DNA of 64,000 bases from Photobacterium sp. CCB-ST2H9 (GCF_023151555.2 NZ_CP100425.1:1116001-1180000); one strand, 5' to 3'; shown: positions 17,662 through 27,657, counted from the stretch's first letter. Made by a program: numbers and translations. Notes: generated by a model from the sequence alone, not told the origin.

Positions 17662-19842
17662 TTACTTGCCAGTCATGTCGGCCTGCTGGGTTCTGGCGGC
17701 CAGTTTATTGGCCATTGAATGCAGTTCCGGCAGCATCCGCTGGATCAGAAACAGCTGTTGCAAAATCAGGCGGACAGACTGATCGTCGCCTTCTCGCCAC
17801 GTTGCCAGTGCCTGTTCCAGACTGCTGTCCGTTTCCGGTGGCGGGGCGCAATGTTTGTCTGCCAGTTGCTGTGCCAGCGCTTCCAGCTGGAGATGGATCT
17901 GGCTGTGTGCCTGGGCGATCAGCTTGTGAGTTTTGTGTTCATCGAGCTGAGTCCGGTGTGCGCCCAGCGTCGAAATGTAATTCAGCATGGCATGGTTGAG
18001 CGTGAGAAAGCGAAAGCATTCTTCGATGGCCAGCCGGTAGCGGCCCGGTTCGGCCAGCATATTGCTGATGGCCGTGCTGAGCTGAGCATCCGTGTTGTGG
18101 GCCTCTCGGCGGGCGACCCGGTAGCTCAGGCTGTCTTTCTTCCCAATGCGGTACTGGCCGATGATCTGCGCCAGATAATCCCGGTTGGTGGTGACAGCCG
18201 CAGCCATGATTTTGTGCAGCCGGCGGGATTGCCAGTCAGGCAGAATAAAAGTGACCGCCAGTACTGCGAGCACACAGCCGACCAGTGTATCGCCCAGACG
18301 GGGCAGCATGACCGCAAACCCGGCGCCTAACTGGTTAAAGCAGAACAGAACCAGCAGGGTGATAAAGCCGGTTGCCAGCGTATATTGCTGATTGCGCAGA
18401 ATAAAGAAGGCGACCCCGGCAAGAATCATAAGCACCAGTTGTCCTTCCTGACCCGGAAACAGATACAGCAGAGGCAGACCAATGAGCAGACCACCCAGTG
18501 TTCCGATGATCCGCTGAGTCAGCTTCTGGCGGGTCGCGCTATAGTTGGGCTGACAAACAAAGAGCGTGGTCAGCAGGATCCAGAAGCCGTGCTTGAGGTC
18601 CAACAGCTGGATCACGCCGTATCCGACAGTTAACGCAATGGCGATGCGGATTGCATGGCGGAACAACTGACTGTCGGTATGCAGCTGACTTTTCACCCGC
18701 TGCCATAACCCGGCCAGTGTATGGGCTTCAGAGTCTGCCAGCTCAGTGTCTTCCTGTGGCTCGCTGACATCCGGGTTGTTGAGGTTCGTGAGCTGACGTT
18801 CGACGGTTGCCAGATTACTGAACAGATAATCCAGCTGAACCAGAAACGATCGCCAGTCCGGATTTTTCTGCGCTTTCAGGTAATCCAGCGATTCCTTCAG
18901 TTCATCCAGCGCCAGGCTGTTGTCGAGGCTGTGGCGATAGTGGTGTCCCATCGCCAGGCAGTGGCTGATCTGCCGGCACGCCGCAGCTTGCTGGTGCATC
19001 AGATCCTGAAAACGGAACAGGATATCGCTGCGGCGAAACGCTGCGGCTAAATCCTGATAGCGCTGGTGGGAAGAACTGATTCGCTCGTGAATATCCTGAG
19101 CGTGAAAGTACAGACTCAGAAAACGATGCCCGCGCTGATTCGGCTGGACGCGTTTGGCCCGGTTCAGCAGCGTCATCTTGACCTGATTCAGTGCGGAAAC
19201 AACTCTCGCGTTACTGCCGGCAGCCTGAATACGCAACTGCTGGGGATCCAGATTCTCAACCGGCCGGAACCAGCGGCTTTTGTCATCCAGATAATCGGCC
19301 AGAGCTTCAAAAACGCTGGCCAGGCTGTGCTGGACAGCCTGATTCGGCCAGAGCATCTGCCAGATCAGGGAAAGCAGCCCGTAGCCACTTGCACCGGCCA
19401 GCAATAAGACTGGCTGGAACCATAAATCCTGACTGTTTTCGGCGCCGAGCATGGTGTAAATCGCCAGCAGCAGCGAAGCAAAAGCAATACTGGCATAGCG
19501 CGTGCCCATCGCGCCCAGCATCATGAAGGTGAAGCTGGATGTGAACAAACCGATGGCAAAAAGAACGGGCGAGTCAAACAGCAGCTCGACCGACAGGGAC
19601 GCCACCAGAAAGCACAGCAGCGTCATGGTCAGGGCTTTCAGTCGTCCGGTCAGGTTGTCATCTGTTTCTGCCAGCGCCGATGCAATGATGCCGAGGACTA
19701 ATGGGGTGACGGCTGTCGTCGCATTTAGATACCAGCAGGGGATAACAGCACAAATCAGGGCGATGGCAACACGGGCACTGAGCTGGAAGCGTTCTTTGGC
19801 CCAGTAGCGACGAATGGGCATGAGCAGGGAGCGTTTTATCAT
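17662..19842 (-). CDS. yccS: YccS-like FUSC-family membrane protein
   Basis: 726 residues from ATG 19842 (MIKRSLLMPIRRYWAKERFQ), close to the ~720 of E. coli YccS. The open frame continues to 20022, but that extension overlaps the start region of helD and resembles no YccS. Two blocks of about five membrane helices (residues ~20-155 and ~390-520) flank and precede soluble helical regions, the fusaric-acid-resistance/aromatic-acid-exporter layout. The transported molecule is unknown. It is divergent from helD, which adjoins yccS also in E. coli. Confidence 0.85.
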   Translation of the reverse strand: MIKRSLLMPIRRYWAKERFQLSARVAIALICAVIPCWYLNATTAVTPLVLGIIASALAETDDNLTGRLKALTMTLLCFLVASLSVELLFDSPVLFAIGLFTSSFTFMMLGAMGTRYASIAFASLLLAIYTMLGAENSQDLWFQPVLLLAGASGYGLLSLIWQMLWPNQAVQHSLASVFEALADYLDDKSRWFRPVENLDPQQLRIQAAGSNARVVSALNQVKMTLLNRAKRVQPNQRGHRFLSLYFHAQDIHERISSSHQRYQDLAAAFRRSDILFRFQDLMHQQAAACRQISHCLAMGHHYRHSLDNSLALDELKESLDYLKAQKNPDWRSFLVQLDYLFSNLATVERQLTNLNNPDVSEPQEDTELADSEAHTLAGLWQRVKSQLHTDSQLFRHAIRIAIALTVGYGVIQLLDLKHGFWILLTTLFVCQPNYSATRQKLTQRIIGTLGGLLIGLPLLYLFPGQEGQLVLMILAGVAFFILRNQQYTLATGFITLLVLFCFNQLGAGFAVMLPRLGDTLVGCVLAVLAVTFILPDWQSRRLHKIMAAAVTTNRDYLAQIIGQYRIGKKDSLSYRVARREAHNTDAQLSTAISNMLAEPGRYRLAIEECFRFLTLNHAMLNYISTLGAHRTQLDEHKTHKLIAQAHSQIHLQLEALAQQLADKHCAPPPETDSSLEQALATWREGDDQSVRLILQQLFLIQRMLPELHSMANKLAARTQQADMTGK

Positions 19843-19994
19843 TGCATATCCGGTAAGTGCCGAGACAGAACACAGTTTTGAAGCGGCAGACATTTTTGTC
19901 TCAAATTTTACGTAAATAAGGTGCTTACCGCTATGGTCTGTGTACAGATCTTGATAATCTTCTCGCTCGGTAAAACAAGGTGTCAGGATACAAC

Positions 19995-22079
19995 ATGCGA
20001 TTAACAGCCAATTGGCTTGCACAATGGTTGGTGCAGGGAGATTTTTGCAGCATTGAACTGGGGGAAGAGCAGGTGCTGCTTGAGAGCCTGGAAGGAAGCG
20101 AAGTCCTGTCGTTCGATGACTGGGACGGCTCCGTGACGCTGCACCGCGGAGTGATGTGGGGGGCCTTGGAACTGACCTCAGCCGATCAATCCGCCAGCTG
20201 GACCATCCATGGCCTGCCCTGGCAAGCCTGCAAAGACTTCGCTGAACACCTTGTCAGCACTTACCGTCACTGGGCCCGGGGCCGGGTAGAAACGTTAGAT
20301 CAGCATCTGCCGAAGATGCTGTCTGACATTGATGCTTTTATGACGGAGCCCGGCTATAAGCGCCGCTCTGCTCACCTGAATTTACAGGATTCTTTGCATA
20401 CGGCTCTGAGAGAAGCCGGACTGACCGATGAACTGGCGGCGTCCTTCCGTCCGATGGCCTTCGAGCGCATTTCTCCCTGGCTGGAAGATGATCCGGCGTG
20501 GGTTGAGGAAGCCAACCAAACCTGGATGCAAACGGAAACTGAGAAATGGTCTTCCTGGTTTGACCGCATTGAATCGTCGCCGCTGAATATGTCTCAGCGT
20601 CAGGCTGTATTGCTGAATCAGGACCATAACCTGATCCTTGCCGGTGCCGGTTCGGGAAAAACCAGTGTTCTGGTCGCCCGGGCCGGGTACCTGCTTGCCA
20701 GCCAGCAGGCGGAGCCGGGTGAAATCCTGTTGCTGGCTTTTGGCCGAAAAGCAGCCGAAGAAATGAGTGAACGACTGACCGAAAAAGTCGGGCGTGGGAT
20801 CCGGGTGGCGACCTTCCACAGTCTGGGATGCCAGATCATTCAGGCCGTCGAAGGGGAATTACCTGCGGTGTCTCCTCTGGTCCTCGACGAACAGGCGCGT
20901 AACGAGTGGCTGTCGGCCTTACTGAAAGATCAGTGGCAGAATGAGGCTGCCGCCAAACGCTGGCAGAAACATCTGACCCAATGGCGTTTGCCGGGTTTCC
21001 GGGGGGATAACTCGATGGAGGCGCAGGCCCGGAGCGAAGAGTTACTGAACTGGGTCTGGCGCCACCTTGAACTGATCGGACAGCACGGCGGGAATAAATC
21101 CGTGTTGTCGGCGCTGGTGGACAGTGCACTGGGTCATGACGACAAAGCGCAGATGAAAAGTGAACTGGCGCTGTTGTGGCCCTGTTATAAAGCGTACAGC
21201 CAGCACCTGAAAGCCAATCGTCAGATTGATTTTAATTCAATGATCCAGACCGCCACTGAATATGTGAAACAGGGTAAGTTTGTACCGGAATGGCGTTTCG
21301 TGATGGTGGACGAATATCAGGATATTTCGCCGCACCGGCTGGCGCTGATTGATGCCATTTGCCAGCCTGTAAGGGAAGGCGCACTCGCACCCACGCTGTA
21401 TGCAGTCGGGGATGACTGGCAGGCGATTTACCGCTTTGCCGGAGCGGATGTCAATCTGACCACGGGATTTGAACAGCGATTTGGTGCCAGTCATGTGATG
21501 GAACTGGATACGACTTACCGCTTTAACAATATGATCGGTGAAGTTGCGAATCTGTTTATTCAGCAAAATCCGCAGCAGCTGAAAAAGTCACTCAAGAGTT
21601 TCAAAAAACAGAAACGCAAAGCGGTGACGCTGCTGGCGCAGGATTTGCTGGAACAGGAACTGGTTCAGCTGGCTTCAAAAGTGAAGAAAGAAGTCACGGT
21701 ACTGCTACTGGGGCGGAATCATGACCACCGGCCGGAAAAACTGGCGGACTGGCAATCGCAGTGGCCGCAGTTAAATCTTCAGTTTATGACCTGCCATGCC
21801 AGTAAAGGTCGTGAAGCTGATTTTGTGTTCGTGCTCAATGCCAACCGGGGTGTTTTCCCGGCACCGGACAGAGACCGGGGTCTGCTGACCTGCCTGCAAT
21901 CCGGCGGTAATGAAGGGATTGCCGATGCGGAAGAACGCCGGTTGTTTTATGTGGCAATGACCCGGGCCAAGGAGCATGTGTGGATTTGTGCCAACCCGGA
22001 AACCATTTCTCCTTTCATTCATGAAATGATTGAGGATCGTTATCCGGTCAACAATAAGATCAAAAAACCGGGCCGTTAG
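19995..22079 (+). CDS. helD: DNA helicase IV
   Basis: 694 residues from ATG 19995 (MRLTANWLAQWLVQGDF), with AGGA at 19984-19987. The N-terminal domain matches the HelD-specific region. Superfamily-1 motifs follow: Walker A LAGAGSGKTSVLVARAG (~residue 215), LLLAFGRKAAEEM, VDEYQDI (motif II, ~438), AVGDDWQAIYRFAGAD and FYVAMTRAKEHVWI. HelD is a 3'-5' DNA helicase of the UvrD/Rep family involved in recombination. Gene order yccS-helD-(...)-mgsA recalls E. coli, with one oxidoreductase inserted here. Confidence 0.92.
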   Translation: MRLTANWLAQWLVQGDFCSIELGEEQVLLESLEGSEVLSFDDWDGSVTLHRGVMWGALELTSADQSASWTIHGLPWQACKDFAEHLVSTYRHWARGRVETLDQHLPKMLSDIDAFMTEPGYKRRSAHLNLQDSLHTALREAGLTDELAASFRPMAFERISPWLEDDPAWVEEANQTWMQTETEKWSSWFDRIESSPLNMSQRQAVLLNQDHNLILAGAGSGKTSVLVARAGYLLASQQAEPGEILLLAFGRKAAEEMSERLTEKVGRGIRVATFHSLGCQIIQAVEGELPAVSPLVLDEQARNEWLSALLKDQWQNEAAAKRWQKHLTQWRLPGFRGDNSMEAQARSEELLNWVWRHLELIGQHGGNKSVLSALVDSALGHDDKAQMKSELALLWPCYKAYSQHLKANRQIDFNSMIQTATEYVKQGKFVPEWRFVMVDEYQDISPHRLALIDAICQPVREGALAPTLYAVGDDWQAIYRFAGADVNLTTGFEQRFGASHVMELDTTYRFNNMIGEVANLFIQQNPQQLKKSLKSFKKQKRKAVTLLAQDLLEQELVQLASKVKKEVTVLLLGRNHDHRPEKLADWQSQWPQLNLQFMTCHASKGREADFVFVLNANRGVFPAPDRDRGLLTCLQSGGNEGIADAEERRLFYVAMTRAKEHVWICANPETISPFIHEMIEDRYPVNNKIKKPGR

Positions 22080-22103
22080 TCTGCCCACAGGTCAGCACCT
22101 GAA

Positions 22104-23084
22104 CTAATCCAGCACCACGACCAGTTTGCCGCTGTGCTGCTGGTTGTACAGCTGCGTCAGCCCGTCTTTCAACTGATCAAAGGGAAACAGCTTATCCAGC
22201 ATCGGGTCCAGTTTCCCTTCCGCGACCAGATTACTCAGGCTGTTTCCGATATCGGCCAGATGACGGATATCCTCCGGCGCACCATGGGCATAAGTCCCGT
22301 GGAGCGCCACTTCGTGCATGCTGATGGCTTTCGTCGTTGCGAGCAAGGGCACCTGGTTAAACTGGTCAGCGACCATCACAATCTGCCCGTTGTATCGGAT
22401 CAGCGAACTCATCAGACTGCCCGAGCGGGCGGAGACGCAGTCAATTACGGCGTGCAGCAGTCTGTCTTCAGTCAGTTCAATAAGGCGTAATGCGACATTT
22501 TCTTTGTCTGCATCAATCACGGCATCCACGCCGTAACTTTGTAATCTGGCATGATGCTGCTTGGCCGCAATGGCATAAACGGTGGCATCGGCCAGCTTGG
22601 CCAGTTGTGCCGCAAAGCCCCCGACGCCACCGCCTGCACCGGTGATCGTTATCCGTTGTCCCGGGGCCAGACGAAGCTTGTCATGAACGGCCAGCCAGGC
22701 GCTGTAGCCTGCAGAAGGCAGCGCTGCAGCCTGCTCAAAGCTGACGGAGGCCGGTAAACGGCTCAGTGCGTCGGTTTTGCAGCAGACATATTCCGCGAAT
22801 CCGCCGCACTGGCGCGGGTCGAGGAAGGTAAAGACCCGGTCCCCGGGCTTGTATTGTCTGACCCGGGATCCGACAGACTCAATGGTTCCCGCGATATCCA
22901 TCCCCATGACCTGTGGATAATCCCAGGTGGCATACCCCCAATGGGCAAGTTTGTAATCGATGGGATTGAGGCCTGCTGCGGCAACCTGAATCCTGACTTC
23001 TGCCGGACCGGGTTTGGGGCGGGTTGTTCGGGTCAGTTGCAGACAATCCAGTCCGTTGGGTTCTGTCAGGGTCCAGGCTTTCAT
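22104..23084 (-). CDS. Zinc-independent MDR alcohol dehydrogenase/quinone oxidoreductase-like
   Basis: 326 residues. A GroES-like N-terminal domain (PGPAEVRIQVAAAGLNPIDY, GMDIAGTIESVGSRV) precedes a Rossmann NAD(P)-binding domain with ITGAGGGVGGFAAQLAKL near residue 145. The structural zinc cysteine cluster of classical alcohol dehydrogenases is absent, which points to the quinone-oxidoreductase side of the medium-chain family. Substrate unknown. It is convergent with helD; its stop lies 24 bases from the helD stop. Confidence 0.82.
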   Translation of the reverse strand: MKAWTLTEPNGLDCLQLTRTTRPKPGPAEVRIQVAAAGLNPIDYKLAHWGYATWDYPQVMGMDIAGTIESVGSRVRQYKPGDRVFTFLDPRQCGGFAEYVCCKTDALSRLPASVSFEQAAALPSAGYSAWLAVHDKLRLAPGQRITITGAGGGVGGFAAQLAKLADATVYAIAAKQHHARLQSYGVDAVIDADKENVALRLIELTEDRLLHAVIDCVSARSGSLMSSLIRYNGQIVMVADQFNQVPLLATTKAISMHEVALHGTYAHGAPEDIRHLADIGNSLSNLVAEGKLDPMLDKLFPFDQLKDGLTQLYNQQHSGKLVVVLD

Positions 23085-23255
23085 AGGCCACCATGAGGTA
23101 ACAGTTTGTTTTTGGTATTGATTGAAAGCATATACCGAAAAATGGGGCTTTGCCTGCCGGGGAGCCTCGCGCTGAATCGGGAGGATGGGTTCATGTCCGG
23201 ACAGGAGAAGCTGGAAACTCAGAAACCGGATTGGTGTTGTTGCGGCATGCCCCGG

Positions 23256-23275
23256 ATCCCCGCTTTCGCGGGGAT
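23256..23275. repeat. REP-like palindrome
   Basis: ATCCCCGC and GCGGGGAT pair around a TTTC loop. This GC-rich palindrome resembles widespread REP-type repeats of proteobacteria. It lies in the ~300-base gap (23085-23387) between the MDR gene and mgsA, which otherwise shows no gene. Only this copy is seen in the window. Confidence 0.5.
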
Positions 23276-23387
23276 GGCGTTGATTGGTTGAGGAAAACGA
23301 CTATCTGACGATGTTCAATTAGCTGCCGGTTTCAAAATCGGTATTAAACGTGAAGGGGGCTGAGACCGGACGTATCATGAGCTGAGA

Positions 23388-23846
23388 TTAAGAAAGGCGC
23401 TCAGCCAGATAGGCTTCGTAATCCGGGATCTCAATCAGCACTTCCTGATCCATCATGCTGGATTCGATCATGAAGTTGGCGCTGGCACGGTTGGTGGCAA
23501 CCGGGATATTCCAGACCGCGGCAATTCGAAGCAGGGCCTTGACGTCCGGGTCGTGCGGAACCGCATTGAGCGGGTCCCAGAAGAAGATCATCATGTCGAT
23601 TTTGCCTTCGCAGATCAGGGCACCCAACTGCTGGTCGCCCCCCATCGGGCCGCTGAGCAGGCAGTTCACAGGCAGTCCGGTTTGCTTGGCTAACAGGTGC
23701 CCCGTTGTCCCTGTTGCATAAAGGGTATGCTGAACCAGCTTTGTTTTGTGCTCCTCAACCCAACGCTGCAAATGACTTTTACAGTTATCGTGTGCGACAA
23801 GGGCAATGTGTTTGCGGGCCTGCATCTGGCGGGTAGTTGCTTGCAT
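23388..23846 (-). CDS. mgsA: Methylglyoxal synthase
   Basis: 152 residues, the same length as E. coli MgsA and nearly colinear with it: [76 protein letters not shown]. The catalytic aspartates in GGDQQ and FFWDP are present. It converts dihydroxyacetone phosphate to methylglyoxal, a bypass of lower glycolysis under phosphate limitation. GGAG lies 7 nt before the start. Confidence 0.96.
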   Translation of the reverse strand: MQATTRQMQARKHIALVAHDNCKSHLQRWVEEHKTKLVQHTLYATGTTGHLLAKQTGLPVNCLLSGPMGGDQQLGALICEGKIDMMIFFWDPLNAVPHDPDVKALLRIAAVWNIPVATNRASANFMIESSMMDQEVLIEIPDYEAYLAERLS

Positions 23847-24000
23847 GGGTTACTCCGTTAACTCGGTAAAAACGTCGTTTAAAGAGATACTAAGCGCGCT
23901 GTCATTAACTTGTCCAGAGAATATCCGCGACAGGGAGGGCAGCGTCGCAGAAGCCGTCAAAATGAAGGCGATTCCCTTGCCATACCTGAATCATAGCCCG

Positions 24001-24855
24001 CTAATCATGATGATGAGAGATCAGCTGATCAAAACGTTCATGACCATGAAGGGTTTCAAAATCAGCCTCGTCACGCGCCAGTTCTACCAGAAATGCGCTG
24101 CCCTGAATGGCTCGCTCAAGATCCGAGACGGCCTGATCTTCGGCACCCAGACAGGCGTAGGCACAGGCTCTCTGATACAGTGCATTTGCATTCGTACCGT
24201 CGACTTCCAGAACCCGGTTACAGATACTCAGCGCCCAGTGGAATTCACGGATTTCCATGGCGGCGTCGGCTTTGTGAGTTAAAGCTTCCAGATCGCCCGG
24301 CCGCAGCTTGAGAATTTCATCATAGACTTCCATTTTTTGCTCGGCCGTTTGAGAGCTCTGTGCCCGCAGCCAGAGGTTGTGAACCTCGTTGATGATTTCA
24401 ATCTCTTTATTGTTCTGCGCGATAATGCGGGTTTTTCTTTTCAGATCTCGTTCCAGCATCTGGAATTTCTTCTCATACTGTTCGGTGATTTCCTGCAGCT
24501 GCTGATCGGCCATTTTTTTGGTATTGACCTTGATTTCTTTCAGCGATTGCCAGCCGACCAGGGCAATCAGCGAAGCTGCACCTGCGATCAGATAGAAAAA
24601 GTAAGTGACGGTCACGTTCGCGTAGTTGAGCGATTTGTCGGCAACGGCCAGTTCCCGATCGGTGAATGAAACCGTCAGGCGACGTTCCAGATCTTGCTGA
24701 TCCTGGCGCAGGGATTTCAGCTCATCCATGATGTACCTTTCCATCAATGGCTTATCCAGAGTCGGTTGTTCCGAATAGGGAACCTCTTCTTCTTGCGCCA
24801 TGGCCGGAAGGGCAAAGAGGAGACAGAAGGCAGTGGTGTACAGCAGTTTCAGCAT
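24001..24855 (-). CDS. Secreted/membrane TPR protein
   Basis: 284 residues from ATG 24855 (MLKLLYTTAFCLLFALPAMA), with AAGGAAA upstream; the first ~21 residues form a signal peptide ending in AMAQ. Next come a short charged coiled region (~40-75), a membrane helix (FFYLIAGAASLIALVGW, ~85-102), a long coiled coil (~105-150) and two to three TPR units at ~170-255 (LRPGDLEALTHKADAAMEIR, NANALYQRACAYACLGAEDQ). The family is not named with confidence. The layout suggests an envelope scaffold whose TPR domain binds partner proteins. Confidence 0.72.
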   Translation of the reverse strand: MLKLLYTTAFCLLFALPAMAQEEEVPYSEQPTLDKPLMERYIMDELKSLRQDQQDLERRLTVSFTDRELAVADKSLNYANVTVTYFFYLIAGAASLIALVGWQSLKEIKVNTKKMADQQLQEITEQYEKKFQMLERDLKRKTRIIAQNNKEIEIINEVHNLWLRAQSSQTAEQKMEVYDEILKLRPGDLEALTHKADAAMEIREFHWALSICNRVLEVDGTNANALYQRACAYACLGAEDQAVSDLERAIQGSAFLVELARDEADFETLHGHERFDQLISHHHD

Positions 24856-25080
24856 GATGTTTTCCTTGTCACTGAGTCGCAGAGTGAAAGTTGTTACAAG
24901 CATAACTGATTGAGAACGCTATCTCTAATCTGTGGCTTCAAACCAAGATATTCTCTGCGTTTCGAAGATTTTTCATGCACTCACATCGTCCGGAGGGGGT
25001 TCCGTTCGTTAAAGAGGGGCTGACTGCGGGCCGGGAATGGTATACTCACGTCATACGCGGTTAATTACAGGCAGAGTGTC

Positions 25081-25524
25081 GTGAGTCAGGATCAGGAAAT
25101 TGAAGTCGAAGCCCTTGGGATAGAGGTCTCCGCCCAACCCATTGAGCTGTATAAAGTGTTGAAAATCGCCAATGCTGTGGGTGGTGGCGGTGAAGCCAAA
25201 ATGGCCATTGCTGAAGGCTACGTGGCCGTGAATGGTGAGCTGGAACAGCGCAAGCGCCGGAAAGTCTATAACGGTGACGTGATTGAATTTAACGAGGAGT
25301 TTTACGTTGTGCTGTGTGATCAGCCGGTGACAGAAACGGTCAGTGAGCCGGTTGTGAAGCCGAAAGCAGAGAAGGCTCAGCAACCCGCGAAAAAACGTCC
25401 AGCCAGACAGGCAAAAAATAAAGCGGCAAACAAGGGCGGGAATGCAAAGTCCAAAACCCGTCAGCCTGCAAAGATTGGAAAAGATGCCGATCAGCAAACC
25501 GGGCGAAAACGCCTGATGTTCTGA
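25081..25524 (+). CDS. S4-domain RNA-binding protein with basic tail
   Basis: 147 residues from GTG 25081. Residues ~18-80 form an S4-like domain (IELYKVLKIANAVGGGGEAK, MAIAEGYVAVNGELEQRKRR, GDVIEF), like E. coli YbcJ, which is only ~70 residues. The extra ~65 residues are a Lys/Ala/Pro/Gln-rich unstructured tail (KKRPARQAKNKAANKGG). S4 domains bind structured RNA, often rRNA; the basic tail would strengthen this. Single gene, followed by a large hairpin. Confidence 0.82.
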   Translation: MSQDQEIEVEALGIEVSAQPIELYKVLKIANAVGGGGEAKMAIAEGYVAVNGELEQRKRRKVYNGDVIEFNEEFYVVLCDQPVTETVSEPVVKPKAEKAQQPAKKRPARQAKNKAANKGGNAKSKTRQPAKIGKDADQQTGRKRLMF

Positions 25525-25543
25525 TTGAGAGCGGCAATATTTT

Positions 25544-25606
25544 CTGGCTCAGGCCAAATCGGTTGTGCTGAATCAATTGCAGCCGGTTTGGAAATTCCTG
25601 AGCCAG
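25544..25606. ncRNA. Long stable hairpin downstream of the S4 gene
   Basis: CTGGCTCAGG (25544-25553) pairs with CCTGAGCCAG (25597-25606), and CCAAATCGG (25554-25562) pairs with CCGGTTTGG (25583-25591) with one G-U pair. The result is a 19-bp stem with a 5-nt bulge and a 20-nt loop. There is no T-run, so it is not a standard terminator. It may be a 3'-UTR structure, a processed small RNA or a repeat element. Confidence 0.4.
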
Positions 25607-25697
25607 TTGTTACAAGCCAATCGAATAAAATCAGCTGTCTCAGACTTTATTACAATTTACTTTTATTTATCCATGTTTGATTTGATTTAATGATGGA

Positions 25698-26039
25698 TTA
25701 GTAAATATAGATGTCGTAAATTTTAGGGTGTTTTCCTCCCCAATATTCACCGGATGTACAACCAGCAATCCAGAAACTGACTTTTTTCTGTGCCATATGT
25801 GCAGCTAACAGGGCACTGTAAAAACGGTCGCTGGATTTTGAATCATCAAGTTCAGCAATATAGGAACCTGACTTCTCGCAGTTTTCTGTATTGACTATTG
25901 GTTGTGAAAAGGTGACCCGGACGAAATTGCTGCCGGGTTTCACATAGAGTTGGGTAATGTATCCCTGAGCCGACATTGCATTTGCTAATGCCATTCCCGG
26001 AGTGAATAGCAATAAAAATAAAAAGATCATTTTTTTCAT
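25698..26039 (-). CDS. Small secreted protein A of a Vibrio-type family
   Basis: 113 residues with a signal peptide (MKKMIFLFLLLFTPGMALAN). The mature part is a compact beta-rich domain with two cysteines that could pair (NTENCEKSG, IAGCTSG) and the motif ALLAAHMAQKKV before the last strands. The gene at 33734 encodes a protein with the corresponding LLAAKMANKKV motif. Such small periplasmic or secreted domains are common in vibrios and may be OB-fold-like; function unknown. The gene and its surroundings are AT-rich. Confidence 0.7.
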   Translation of the reverse strand: MKKMIFLFLLLFTPGMALANAMSAQGYITQLYVKPGSNFVRVTFSQPIVNTENCEKSGSYIAELDDSKSSDRFYSALLAAHMAQKKVSFWIAGCTSGEYWGGKHPKIYDIYIY

Positions 26040-26362
26040 GACAGATTCCTTTGTGAAATAACCAATGTATTTATCAGTAAAATGAAGGCAGGTGGGCAGA
26101 ATACCGCTGTGTTGTGACAGATTTAAGGTAATCTGGAGCGGGATTCTACATTATGATTACGGAATGAAAAGAAAACTTTTCAATGAGAAATAAATTGAAC
26201 TCAAGACAGGTTATTTATCTTTGAACGTGACTGTTCAATGTCATCAATATCATTTCAGATGTCCCGAAAAAACAGGCTGGTTGTAAATAAGGCGTGGATA
26301 CATCGCAACCTGTTTTTTATGGACGTCATTATCTTGATGCATACCTTGATGAAGCCATCCGT
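26040..26362. other. Intergenic region without recognisable features
   Basis: About 320 AT-rich bases between secreted protein A (pointing away) and the mobB stop. One short + strand ORF is possible here but lacks a ribosome site and protein-like composition. No tRNA, terminator or repeat was identified. Confidence 0.4.
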
Positions 26363-26869
26363 TTATTTCATCCACTTCACAATAAAATCCGCGATCGTTT
26401 GGGGCTGGTTTAAATCCAGAACCGGCAAGGGATGAACTTCATCTGGCTCACAGGTAGCCAGTGCAATGATGTGATGATCCTGCGGGTAGAGCAGAGGTTT
26501 GCCGTAATCCGGACGATGAATTTCGATTTTGGCGATGGGCTGATCACGAAAACCTTCGACCAGAATGATGTCCAGCTGGCTGTGATCCAGCTGCTGTAAA
26601 CATGCCTCAAGCTGAGGCTCTCTTTGTGCAGGCTCCGGATATTCAAAGAAAAGAATATTCCGGTGGGGTGTCGCCAGCAGTAATTGATCGCTTCCGGCAT
26701 GACGGAGCCGGTAGCTGTCTTTTCCGGGGGTGTCCGGTTCTACATCATGATGACTGTGCTTGAGCAGGCCGACCCGCAACCCATGCGCTTTCAGGCAGGG
26801 GATGATCTGTTCAATGAGGGTTGTTTTGCCTGAGCCGCTGAACCCGGCAAAGCCGATGACAGGTACCAT
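26363..26869 (-). CDS. mobB: Molybdopterin-guanine dinucleotide biosynthesis adaptor
   Basis: 168 residues from ATG 26869 (MVPVIGFAGFSGSGKTTLIE), close to E. coli MobB (~175). The frame runs to 26989, but the extra residues are unlike the family and would reach the macrodomain start. The Walker A P-loop GFSGSGKTT is followed by VGLLKHSHHDVE, DSYRLRHAGSDQ and ILVEGFRDQPIAKIEIHR, all MobB signatures. It is a GTP-binding partner of MobA in molybdenum cofactor maturation; mobA is not in the window. Confidence 0.9.
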   Translation of the reverse strand: MVPVIGFAGFSGSGKTTLIEQIIPCLKAHGLRVGLLKHSHHDVEPDTPGKDSYRLRHAGSDQLLLATPHRNILFFEYPEPAQREPQLEACLQQLDHSQLDIILVEGFRDQPIAKIEIHRPDYGKPLLYPQDHHIIALATCEPDEVHPLPVLDLNQPQTIADFIVKWMK

Positions 26870-26989
26870 AGTCACTCTTTGGTCTGTTTTTGTATGAGAG
26901 ACACTAAAATAACATGATAGTGATGGCCGACACAGTCGTGCGTGAGCGGAAATCACGATGGACTGTGACAGATCAAACCGGAGGCACAC

Positions 26990-27499
26990 ATGGCGGATTT
27001 ATTGGTGTGGCAAGGCGATATCACGACGCTGGCTGTGGATGCAATTGTGAATGCTGCCAACAACAGCCTGCTGGGTGGCGGCGGTGTTGATGGTGCAATT
27101 CACCGCGCGGCTGGCCCGCAACTTCTCGAAGAGTGCAGGCGTTTACATGGGTGTAAAACCGGAGACGCAAAAATCACACCGGGGTATCAGTTACCTGCCA
27201 AGTGGGTCATTCATACGGTGGGTCCGGTCTGGCACGGAGGCGGGCAGCAGGAAGCGGAAATTCTGGCAAATTGCTACAGAAACTGTCTGGCACTCGCCGA
27301 TGAAGTCGGCGCCGTCACGATTGCTTTTCCGTGTATCAGTACCGGCGTTTATGGGTTCCCGAAGGCGCAGGCTGCTGAAATTGCCGTGGCAACCGTCCGG
27401 CAGGTGCTGGAAATTCAGGCCACGCCTGACAAAGTTTATTTTGTTTGCTTCGGGCAAGAGGATACGGCGATCTATCAAAGCCTGTTACGGTTGGGATGA
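26990..27499 (+). CDS. ymdB: Macrodomain O-acetyl-ADP-ribose deacetylase
   Basis: 169 residues, essentially one macrodomain: [63 protein letters not shown] and [13 protein letters not shown]. The Asn-Asn-Ser, the glycine-rich [10 protein letters not shown] and the STGVYG loop match YmdB-type enzymes that deacetylate O-acetyl-ADP-ribose or remove mono-ADP-ribose from proteins. It is divergent from mobB. Confidence 0.9.
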   Translation: MADLLVWQGDITTLAVDAIVNAANNSLLGGGGVDGAIHRAAGPQLLEECRRLHGCKTGDAKITPGYQLPAKWVIHTVGPVWHGGGQQEAEILANCYRNCLALADEVGAVTIAFPCISTGVYGFPKAQAAEIAVATVRQVLEIQATPDKVYFVCFGQEDTAIYQSLLRLG

Positions 27500-27657
27500 A
27501 TGTATCATTCCTGCGTCAAGCAAATGAATTGACAGGTAAAGCGGTGAGTGGCGTCTAAAGTTAAACAAGAATAGTGACACATGAAGATAGCCAGCATGGA
27601 TTCGTTCACAGGGTTCGAACGGCAGGAGCCATGTTGCTGAAACGAAGCAGCGTCCGG

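Noticed and set aside
19843..20022. 60-residue N-terminal extension of yccS
   Set aside because: It overlaps the start and ribosome site of divergent helD and does not resemble YccS, which begins near the first membrane helix.
27595..27640. A tRNA T-arm-like GGGTTCGAAC
   Set aside because: The flanking bases do not form a T-stem and no anticodon or acceptor stem can be drawn.
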